Assembly (NCBI GenBank): GCA_016178705.1 | Contig: JACOST010000030.1 | Location: 409,167 to 473,166, forward strand | Length of the DNA: 64,000 bases | Source: Deltaproteobacteria bacterium | GTDB taxonomy: Bacteria; Desulfobacterota; Binatia; HRBIN30; JACQVA1 | Direction of reading: 5' to 3' | Shown: piece by piece, positions 56,897 through 64,000 of the stretch | Position numbering within the stretch: position 1 is the stretch's first letter | How the letters are laid out: every line of letters begins with the position of its first letter | Notes under the pieces: generated by a model | The model's input: only the letters and a program-made list of their open reading frames with translations | The model's database searches: none | Told to the model about the DNA's origin: nothing | Translations under genes and position numbers: made by a program

Positions 56897-57694
56897 ATGT
56901 CAGCACTTCACCTCTACCTCCGTCTGATCGGCGCCAGCGTGCGCGCACAGATGCAATACCGCGCTTCGTTCTTCATTCGCAGCAGCGTCGACTTCCTGGT
57001 GGTCGTCGCGGACTTTCTGCCGATCTACTTTCTCGTCCGCAAGTTCGGCGCGCTAGAAGGCTGGAGCTTGGCGGAACTCGCGTTGCTCTACGGCATGGTC
57101 GAAGTGTCGTGGGCAACGATCGAGGGCGGCCTGCGTGGCTTCGAACACTTCGGGACCTACTTGATTCAAGGTGAACTCGATCGCTGGCTGTTGCGGCCGC
57201 GCAGCGTGATCGTGCAGATCGCCGCGCACTGGTTCGAGATCCGCAAGCTCGGCCGTATCGCCCAAGGGGCGTTGGTGCTGACGATCGCGGCGATCACGCT
57301 GCACCTCGATGCGCGCAGTTGGGCGTGGGTGCTGACTGGCGTATGCGGCGGCATGTTGTTCTTCGCCGGCGTGGTGATGCTGGGTGCGGCGGCGCAGTTC
57401 TGGACCCTCGGCGAGACCTCGGAGCTGCAGAACATGCTCACCTACGGCGGCAGCGCCGCGCTCAGTTATCCGGTGTCGATTTACGCGCAATGGTTTCGGC
57501 GCGTGCTGACCTACGGTATTCCGCTCGCCTTCGTGAACTACTTCCCGGCGCTCGCGGCACTGCATCGGACCGAAGTCGAGGGCTGGCCGGCGATCATGCC
57601 GTGGTTGTCGCCGCCCGTGTGCGCCGCTGTCGTGCTGATCGCCCACGCCGCGTTCATGCGCGGATTGCGGCGCTACGAATCGACGGGAAATTGA
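56897..57694 (+). CDS. ABC-2 type permease, subunit 2 (DUF990-like)
   Basis: A 265-residue inner-membrane protein with about six helices. The N-terminus YLRLIGASVRAQMQYRASF and the segment LAELALLYGMVEVSWATIEGGLRGF parallel subunit 1, so it is likely the partner half-permease. Six bp separate it from the first permease and about 20 bp from the ATPase gene. Confidence 0.82.
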   Translation: MSALHLYLRLIGASVRAQMQYRASFFIRSSVDFLVVVADFLPIYFLVRKFGALEGWSLAELALLYGMVEVSWATIEGGLRGFEHFGTYLIQGELDRWLLRPRSVIVQIAAHWFEIRKLGRIAQGALVLTIAAITLHLDARSWAWVLTGVCGGMLFFAGVVMLGAAAQFWTLGETSELQNMLTYGGSAALSYPVSIYAQWFRRVLTYGIPLAFVNYFPALAALHRTEVEGWPAIMPWLSPPVCAAVVLIAHAAFMRGLRRYESTGN

Positions 57695-57715
57695 GCGGAC
57701 GCTGAGATCGACGCG

Positions 57716-58714
57716 ATGATCGAAGTCGCCAACCTGCGCAAGGAGTACCGCGTCGCGCGCCACCATCGCGGCGCGTTCGGCGCACTGCGCAATCTCGTCG
57801 AGACCGGACACGACGTGGTGCGTGCGGTCGACGGCATTTCGTTCACCATCGCGGCGAGCGAGTTCGTTGGCTTCATCGGACCGAACGGCGCGGGCAAGTC
57901 GACGACGGTGAAGATGCTCACCGGCGTGCTCGAACCGACCGCGGGCACGGTGCGCGTCGCCGGCCGCGAACCGCGCCGCGAGCGGGTGGCGCACGTCGCG
58001 CACCTCGGCGTCGTCTTCGGCCAGCGCACGCAGCTGTGGTGGGATCTGCCGGTGATCGAGTCGTTCGACTTGCTGCGACACATCTACCGCGTTGCCGAAC
58101 CTGCCTACCGCGCGCAGCGCGATCGCTTGGTCGCGATGTTGGAGATCGGTCCCCTGCTCGACACGCCGGTGCGCAAACTGTCGCTCGGTCAACGCATGCG
58201 CTGCGAGTTGGCCGCAGCACTCGTCCATGCGCCTGACATTCTGTTTCTGGACGAGCCGACGATCGGCTTGGACGTGGTCGCGAAGGAGACCATCCGCACG
58301 TTCTTGGCGGTCGAAAATCGCGAGCGCGGCACCACGATCCTGCTGACCACGCACGATCTGGTCGACATCGAGCGGCTGTGTCCACGGATGATCCTCATCG
58401 ATCACGGCCGTGTCGTCTACGACGGCTCGGTCGAGCAGATTCGCCGCAGTCTGGGGAACGAACGGCGTCTGCGTGTCGACTTCGACGGCGCGGCTCCGGC
58501 GACCGTTCCCGCCAACGTCGAAGTCGAGGAGCGCGGCCCCGAGCGCTTGGTGCTGCGCTTCCGTCGCGATCAGGTGCCGGCGCCGCAGTTGATCGCATGG
58601 CTCGCCGAGCGCGCGCCAATCACCGACCTGTCGCTGGAGGAGACCCCGATCGAACGCATCGTCGCCGGCATCTATCGGAATGGTCTGCGCGACGGGTTGC
58701 CACCGAATTCGTGA
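57716..58714 (+). CDS. ABC transporter ATP-binding protein
   Basis: A 332-residue nucleotide-binding subunit. Walker A is GPNGAGKST, the ABC signature LSLGQRMRCELAAAL, Walker B DILFLDEPTIGLD and the His switch LLTTHD. The N-terminus VANLRKEYRVARHHRGAFGA has the extended loop seen in the DUF990-type exporters. A C-terminal extension of about 100 residues (VDFDGAAPATVPANVEVEERG) is typical of this group. It works with the two permeases just upstream. Confidence 0.93.
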   Translation: MIEVANLRKEYRVARHHRGAFGALRNLVETGHDVVRAVDGISFTIAASEFVGFIGPNGAGKSTTVKMLTGVLEPTAGTVRVAGREPRRERVAHVAHLGVVFGQRTQLWWDLPVIESFDLLRHIYRVAEPAYRAQRDRLVAMLEIGPLLDTPVRKLSLGQRMRCELAAALVHAPDILFLDEPTIGLDVVAKETIRTFLAVENRERGTTILLTTHDLVDIERLCPRMILIDHGRVVYDGSVEQIRRSLGNERRLRVDFDGAAPATVPANVEVEERGPERLVLRFRRDQVPAPQLIAWLAERAPITDLSLEETPIERIVAGIYRNGLRDGLPPNS

Positions 58715-58769
58715 GAACTGAGATTTCGCTGACCTTTGCTTGCGTGGAAACTCGGTCTCACGCTAGCTA

Positions 58770-61700
58770 GTGAACGTGAGATCGAGCAGCCACGTGACGA
58801 GCATAGTTGCGGTCGACGATTCGTTTGTCGGTCGTACAGAGGAATTGGCGACCCTACACAAAGCGGCCGACGACGCCTGCGCGGGACACGGCCGATTGAT
58901 CCTGCTCTCTGGCGAGCCGGGTATTGGGAAGACTCGCACGGCGGAGGAGTTGGCTGCATACGCGCGCCACTTAGGTGCGCGATCGCTATGGGGTCGGTGT
59001 TACGAAGGCGAAGGTGCGCCAGCGTTCTGGCCGTGGGTGCAGATCGTTCGTTCGGCGGCCGACAAGGTCGGCGCATCTGAACTGCACACACTTTTCGCTG
59101 CCAGTGACGCCGAACTGGTCCAACTCGTGCCGGAGTTCCGCGAGCGCATACCCGAACTACCATCGGCGCCGGTGCTGGACCCAAATCAGGCGCGCGAGCG
59201 GATCTTCGACAGCATGGGACGCTTCCTGACGCACCTCAGCGAGCAACAGCCGCTGGTGGTCATCATTGATGACTTGCAAGGCGCGGACTTGCCTTCGGCG
59301 CTGCTTGTGCAATTCATAGTGGAGTTGTTGGCGCAGCAGCCAGCGACGCGCCTGTTGTTGGTGATCGCCTGTCGCGCGGCCGCGCTCACGGCACGAACAC
59401 CCCTCGGCGATGTGCTCGCGGGGCTCACTCAGCCCAACGGTCATGCGCACCTGCACCTCGGCGGCTTGAGTCAGGCGGAGGTCACTCGCTTCGTCGCCAC
59501 CCATGCGGGCGTCGAGGCCCCGGGGGTGGTCGCGACGCAGTTGTATCAGGTCACCGAAGGGAACCCGCTGTTTCTCAAGGAGGTGGTGCAACTGATTCAA
59601 CGCGAGGGGCACTGGCCGCAGGATGGTGCGCCGGTTGCGCTACCCTCCACCGTGAGCGCCGTCATCGGGCGGCGGCTGGCGTCCCTCTCGCCCTCGTGCC
59701 GGCAACTGTTGGCGGCTGCGGCTGTCATCGGTCGCGACTTTCGTGCGACCGTGGTCGGTGAGGTGGTGGCGCTCGACGCGTCCACCACGTCGGTGGCGAC
59801 GTTGCTCGAGGAAGGCATGCAACATCAGATTGTCGGTCCGACAGAAGGGGCAGACGTCTATCGCTTCTCGCACGCGCTGATGCGCGAGACCTTGTACGCC
59901 GAACTATTGGCAGGCCGCCGGCAGCAGCTCCATCGGCGCGCCGGCGAGGCGCTGGAGCGAACACCGGAGATCGGCGAGTTGCTGACTGAAGTGGCGCATC
60001 ATTTTCTCGCCGCCGGTACTGCGGCGGATCTGCGCAAGGCTGCCGTCTACGCGCAGCGTGCCGCCGAACGCGCGTTGACCCTACTCGCCTACGAGGAGGC
60101 GGTCCGTCTCGCCGACCTCGGGCTTGCCGTGCTCGATCGCTTGGATGAGGCGCGCGACCTGTCGCGCTGCGAGCTGCTCCTGACTCTCGCCCACGCACAG
60201 AAGGTTGCGATCGACACCGCCACGTCGCGGGCGACGTTTGGGCAGGCGGCGACGCTGGCGCGGTCGCTGCGTACGCCAGATTTGTTCGCCCGTGCGGTGT
60301 TGGGCACCCGTTGGCGGCTCGACATCGGCAACACCGACGCCGACGGTGTCCGCTTGCTCAAGGAAGCGCTTGAGGGTCTCGGTCCTGACGACAGTTTGCT
60401 CCGGGCCAAGGTGCTCGCCGCGCTCGCTGACGCGTTGCTCGCGACCCTTGACGTCGAGACGTTCACCCACGCGGCGGAGCTGAGTCGCGAGGCGGTGGTG
60501 GTTGCGCGCCGCGTCGGCGACCCCCAGGGCCTCAGCGACGCGCTGGAGACGTGGATCAGTTGTGCCTGTCTGCCGGAGAACCTCGACGAGCGCTTGGCGG
60601 CGGTGAACGAGCTCGTCGCGCTCGGTGAGACGCAACGGTCGACCGAGATCGCCGCAAAGGCGTCTCGTATGCGGCTGGGCTGCCTGTTCGACCTGGGAGA
60701 CGTGGCGGGAGCGGAACGCGAACTCGAACATCTCGCACGCTGCGCCGCTACGCTGCGGCTGCCGCATTGGCTGTACTGGGTCCTCTATTGGCGCACCACG
60801 CTCGCCACGTTTCGCGGGCGCTTCGCCGACGCCGGACGGCTTGCGCTTGAGGCCCTCGACCTGGGCCAGCGTGCGAAGGAGCCATTTGCGTTCCAGATGT
60901 TCTCGATCCAGGGGGGCTTCCCCCTCTTGCTACAGGGGCAGGTTCCGGCCAACTACGGCGACACCATGGGTCAGCCGATCGCTGACATGGCGTGGAACTG
61001 GGGGATGCGGACCGCACTGCTGTATCTCGCCCAAGCGGTTGGCGATGAGGCCTCGGCGCGCGCGCAATTCGAGGCCTGCGCCGCCCATGATTTCACCGAC
61101 ATCTCCCGCACCAACCGCCTGCTGGCGCTGGCGGTCCTCAGCGAGTTCGCGGCGCACTTCAACGATACGCGCCGGGCGGCGCTGCTCTACCCGCGGCTGC
61201 TCCCGTTCAAGACGCGCAACGTACCCGACCCGAGCTGGGGCTCGGTGGCCCGCTTCGTGGGATTGACGGCTGCGACACTGGGCCGGGTGGATGAAGCCGC
61301 GCAACACTTCGAGGATGCCATCGCGCACAACTCGCGCATGGGCGCGCGGCCACATCTCGCCCTGACGCAGACCGACTACGCGCGCCTGCTGTTCGAACGC
61401 CATGCCGCGGGCGACCGGATGAAGGCCAGCGCGCTGCTGGATGCCGCCGTGGCCACTGCCAGTGAACTTGGCATGAAGCCTCTCTTGGCCAAGGCGCAAG
61501 CGTTGCACGAGCGATTCCAGTCATCAGATGTCGGGCAAACGGGGCGGACTCCCGAACTCGTGGCGCCACGTGAATCGCGCAATCCTGCGTCGCTGTCGAT
61601 CCTGAGGTCGGAAACGCCCACAACGGTCGACTCGGCTCCAGTCTCCGCGCCGTCACCCTTCGTGGGGCGCCAACCGGAGATGGCGATCCTGAGAGCCGCA

Positions 61701-63836
61701 GTGGAGGATGTAGTGGGCGGTCGGGGGCGGCTGATCCTGCTCGCCGGCGAGCCCGGCATCGGCAAGACGCGCACGGCGGAAGAATTCGCCAGCTCGGTGC
61801 AAGAACGCGGTGGGCAAGTGTTGTGGGGCCGCTGCTACGAAGGCGAGGGCGCGCCGGCCTTTTGGCCGTGGGTCCAAGTCCTGCGCGCCTGCGCCCAACA
61901 GTTCGATTCGACCGCCTTGCGCGACGCTCTCGGCGCCGGGGCGGCGGATCTCGTCCAGATTGTCCCGGCGATCGGCGAACAAATCACCGCGCTTCCCATC
62001 CTCGCGCCGAGCGAATCGCCGGAGGGCCGCTTCCGCTTGTTCGATAGCGTGGCGCAATTCCTCGGCCGCAGCGCGCGCCGAACGCCGTTGGTGGTGATCC
62101 TCGACGATCTGCACGGCGCCGACCGATCCTCGCTGGCGCTGCTGGAGTTCCTGGCGCGCGCGCTGCGCGCGGTGCCGATGCTGGTGGTGGGCACGTATCG
62201 CGATGTGGGCGCAACTCAATCTGATGGGCTGACCGAAACCGTGGTTGAGTTGCTGCGCGCGTCGGGGACCGAGCGGGTACTCCTGCGCGGATTGAATCAA
62301 TCCGAAATCGCGCAGTTCGTGGAAGCGCACGTGGGCTCCGCGCCGCCGGCTGAGTTGGTCGCGCAACTTCATCAACGCACCGAGGGCAACCCGCTCTTTG
62401 TGGGCGAATTTGTCCGGGTCTTGGCCGCCGAGGGTCGTATGCGCGATGCGCCGGGAACCGCGGCGTGGAACATCGCGGTCCCGCACGGCGTGAAAGCGGT
62501 GATCGAGCACCGGCTGGCGCCGCTGACGTCGGCATGTCGCGAAGTGCTCGCTGTCGCCGCGGTGATCGGTCGAGAGTTCCAGCCGCGCGTGCTGGCCTCC
62601 GCCTTCGGAGTCGCGGCGGGAGCGCGGGACGATGCGGTGGCCGTGGCATTGGAGGAAGCGGTGGCGGCCCGGATCGTCGACGAGCAGCCCGGGGCACCTG
62701 GTCGCTATCGGTTTGTCCATGCATTGATTGGCGAGACCTTGTACGACGGATTGAGAGCGTCACAGCGTGTGAAATTTCACCAACGAGTTGGCGAGGTGAT
62801 GGAACAGTTGCCGGATGGGCAGGAATTGCTGGCCGAGCTGGCGCATCATTTCTACGAAGGCGGGCGGGGTGGAGACCCAACCAAGGCCATCGCCTATGCG
62901 CGCCGCGCCGGTGATCGCGCCATGGCGCTGCTGGCGTACGAGGAAGCCGAACGGTTCTATCAATCGGCGCACAGCCTGCTTGATGCGCCTGGCGCTGCGG
63001 AGCCCGACCGTTGCGCCGTGCTCGTGGATCTCGGCATGGCGCAGCATCAGGCTGGCGATTCCGAGACCAGCACGGCTACCCTGCGACGCGCCACAGAGTT
63101 GGCCACACGGTTGGGGCTGCAAGCACAACTGGGGCGCATCGCCGCGCACTTCGAGACCTTCGGCACGCGGGTTATGCCCAAGCCGGCCGCGGATCCGCCG
63201 TTCTCCGAGTCACTACTCACGACTGACGACTCACCGCTCACGAGCCACGACTCACGGTTCACGACTCACGACGCACGACTCCCGAACATCTTCCGCCGCG
63301 AAGGCAACTATTGGACGATCGCCTTCGACGGCAGCACGTTTCGTGTGAAGGACAGCAAGGGACTACAGTACCTCGCGCACCTCATTCGCTATCCCGACCG
63401 CGAGTTCCACGTCCTTGACCTCGCAGCGCAGCAGTTCGCCGCCAACCATGAAGCCGGCGCACACCAAGATTTCAAGATGCCGCTGTTGGACGCCACGGCC
63501 AAAGCGCAATACACGCGCCGCGTCGACGATTTGCGCGAGGAGTTGCAAGAGGCGGAGCGCAACAACGATCGCGGCCGGATCGAACGGGCGCGGGCGGAGA
63601 TGGAACTGATTGGTGAACAGCTCTCGGCGGCTGTCGGTCTCGGCGGACGTGATCGCAACGCGGCGCGCGACGCCGAGCGCGCCCGCTTAGCCGTGACCAA
63701 GCGCATCAAAGCCGCGCTGAACGCGATCCGATCACTGCATCCGAGCCTGGCGCGGCATTTGAGTCTCAGCATCAAGACCGGATATTTCTGCACCTACCAA
63801 CCCAGTCCCGGCGACTCGATCTTGCGAGTCGTCTGA
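58770..63836 (+). CDS. Large protein with two AAA_16-type ATPase modules
   Basis: A 1688-residue protein made of two similar halves. Each begins FVGR, has Walker A SGEPGIGKT (residue 47) or AGEPGIGKT (about 991), and GRCYEGEGAPAFWPW, then a Walker B such as VVIIDDLQGAD or VVILDDLHGAD. These are STAND-type ATPases of the kind found in LuxR/AfsR-type regulators. The half between them is helical, TPR-like. The C-terminus (FRREGNYWTIAFDGSTFRVKDSKGL and a coiled coil) is a domain often found after such ATPases; I see no HTH or cyclase. A TCACGA-type repeat encodes a Ser/Thr/Asp-rich linker before it (residues about 1480-1504). Start GTG at 58770 is tentative. Role: probably signal-responsive ATPase or regulator, but unproven. 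Confidence 0.75.
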   Translation: MNVRSSSHVTSIVAVDDSFVGRTEELATLHKAADDACAGHGRLILLSGEPGIGKTRTAEELAAYARHLGARSLWGRCYEGEGAPAFWPWVQIVRSAADKVGASELHTLFAASDAELVQLVPEFRERIPELPSAPVLDPNQARERIFDSMGRFLTHLSEQQPLVVIIDDLQGADLPSALLVQFIVELLAQQPATRLLLVIACRAAALTARTPLGDVLAGLTQPNGHAHLHLGGLSQAEVTRFVATHAGVEAPGVVATQLYQVTEGNPLFLKEVVQLIQREGHWPQDGAPVALPSTVSAVIGRRLASLSPSCRQLLAAAAVIGRDFRATVVGEVVALDASTTSVATLLEEGMQHQIVGPTEGADVYRFSHALMRETLYAELLAGRRQQLHRRAGEALERTPEIGELLTEVAHHFLAAGTAADLRKAAVYAQRAAERALTLLAYEEAVRLADLGLAVLDRLDEARDLSRCELLLTLAHAQKVAIDTATSRATFGQAATLARSLRTPDLFARAVLGTRWRLDIGNTDADGVRLLKEALEGLGPDDSLLRAKVLAALADALLATLDVETFTHAAELSREAVVVARRVGDPQGLSDALETWISCACLPENLDERLAAVNELVALGETQRSTEIAAKASRMRLGCLFDLGDVAGAERELEHLARCAATLRLPHWLYWVLYWRTTLATFRGRFADAGRLALEALDLGQRAKEPFAFQMFSIQGGFPLLLQGQVPANYGDTMGQPIADMAWNWGMRTALLYLAQAVGDEASARAQFEACAAHDFTDISRTNRLLALAVLSEFAAHFNDTRRAALLYPRLLPFKTRNVPDPSWGSVARFVGLTAATLGRVDEAAQHFEDAIAHNSRMGARPHLALTQTDYARLLFERHAAGDRMKASALLDAAVATASELGMKPLLAKAQALHERFQSSDVGQTGRTPELVAPRESRNPASLSILRSETPTTVDSAPVSAPSPFVGRQPEMAILRAAVEDVVGGRGRLILLAGEPGIGKTRTAEEFASSVQERGGQVLWGRCYEGEGAPAFWPWVQVLRACAQQFDSTALRDALGAGAADLVQIVPAIGEQITALPILAPSESPEGRFRLFDSVAQFLGRSARRTPLVVILDDLHGADRSSLALLEFLARALRAVPMLVVGTYRDVGATQSDGLTETVVELLRASGTERVLLRGLNQSEIAQFVEAHVGSAPPAELVAQLHQRTEGNPLFVGEFVRVLAAEGRMRDAPGTAAWNIAVPHGVKAVIEHRLAPLTSACREVLAVAAVIGREFQPRVLASAFGVAAGARDDAVAVALEEAVAARIVDEQPGAPGRYRFVHALIGETLYDGLRASQRVKFHQRVGEVMEQLPDGQELLAELAHHFYEGGRGGDPTKAIAYARRAGDRAMALLAYEEAERFYQSAHSLLDAPGAAEPDRCAVLVDLGMAQHQAGDSETSTATLRRATELATRLGLQAQLGRIAAHFETFGTRVMPKPAADPPFSESLLTTDDSPLTSHDSRFTTHDARLPNIFRREGNYWTIAFDGSTFRVKDSKGLQYLAHLIRYPDREFHVLDLAAQQFAANHEAGAHQDFKMPLLDATAKAQYTRRVDDLREELQEAERNNDRGRIERARAEMELIGEQLSAAVGLGGRDRNAARDAERARLAVTKRIKAALNAIRSLHPSLARHLSLSIKTGYFCTYQPSPGDSILRVV
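63209..63282. repeat. In-frame TCACGACTCACG-type repeat array
   Basis: About 75 bp of degenerate units of the type ACTCACGACTCACG within the coding sequence of the large ATPase protein. It translates as a linker (SLLTTDDSPLTSHDSRFTT...) and matches the intergenic arrays at 48113 and 51550. Confidence 0.6.
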
Positions 63837-64000
63837 AGAAGACCCGCTCACCCCGCCCGCTCTGCGTCTGCCATGGTTCGGTTTGTCAAGGGGCGGGATG
63901 AAAGCCACACCTCTTCTCTGCGGGGGCGGCGGGGTGGTGGTCCGCGCGCAGCCGCACCGGGCCACTGGCGTTGATGGTTGTCTCCCGGTGAACCTCCCAC
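63837..64000. other. Window end, no gene seen
   Basis: After the large ATPase gene, 164 bp with no recognisable gene or terminator. GGGGCGGGATGAAAGCCACA around 63890-63910 shows no reading frame of note. Confidence 0.3.

Overview
This is a GC-rich chromosomal segment that carries the replication-origin neighbourhood (dnaA, dnaN, gyrB and gyrA in order) of a bacterium that looks Gram-negative: it has lipoprotein signals, PilT, SelA/SelB and a proteobacterial-type GyrB insertion. The mix of acyl-CoA dehydrogenase, SCP2, DinB and UGSC-type genes with Thr/Pro-rich surface proteins suggests a deltaproteobacterial or Binatota-like environmental lineage. That placement is inference from gene content, not a phylogeny. 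No rRNA, tRNA, CRISPR array or insertion sequence was recognised.

Layout. 0.1-3.7 kb: a class III aminotransferase and an acyl-CoA dehydrogenase, facing a metallo-beta-lactamase-fold hydrolase and a small unknown gene. 4.1-12 kb: dnaA, dnaN, gyrB, gyrA, with a perfect DnaA box just after dnaA and no recF. 12-19 kb: a Phd/RelE-type toxin-antitoxin pair, a secreted protein, an anion permease, a UbiA prenyltransferase, purM, threonine ammonia-lyase and vapBC. 19.1-22 kb: the most interesting locus, a probable selenoprotein with an in-frame UGA inside a Sec-Gly-Ser-Cys motif, followed by an unknown Cys-rich protein and a class I aminotransferase. 22-35.8 kb: a surface lipoprotein, SCP2, transporters and the pgpA-cinA-(acetyltransferase, EamA, PhzF)-thpR-recA-pilT-alaS run. 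35.8-38.5 kb: phoH and ybeY split by a toxin-antitoxin pair, then an exported flavin-fold protein. 38.5-41.7 kb: a lower-GC accessory patch with hicBA (hicA frameshifted) and a frameshifted lipoprotein gene. 41.8-44.3 kb: PfkB kinase, DUF1573-like lipoprotein and an exported cyclase. 44.6-52.4 kb: mutS2, mrp, a dockerin-bearing surface protein, a CCA-adding/poly(A) polymerase family gene and a lipoprotein. 52.6-56 kb: selA-selB. 56-64 kb: an ABC-2 exporter operon and a 1688-residue protein with two ATPase modules.

How it fits together. The selA-selB operon supplies two of the proteins needed to read UGA as selenocysteine, and the UGSC gene is a natural client: its UGA is followed at the right distance by a bulged hairpin. 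The unknown protein and aminotransferase next to it are tightly packed on the same strand and probably act in the same pathway, which is not known. selC and selD were not found here.

At the DNA level the window holds several dispersed palindrome families: a 75-77 bp inverted-repeat element (two copies), a CCCTCTCCC/GGGAGAGGG element, CAGGC-type hairpins, and degenerate TCACGATTCACG-type arrays. Several reach into coding sequence and supply the last codons or an internal linker of proteins.
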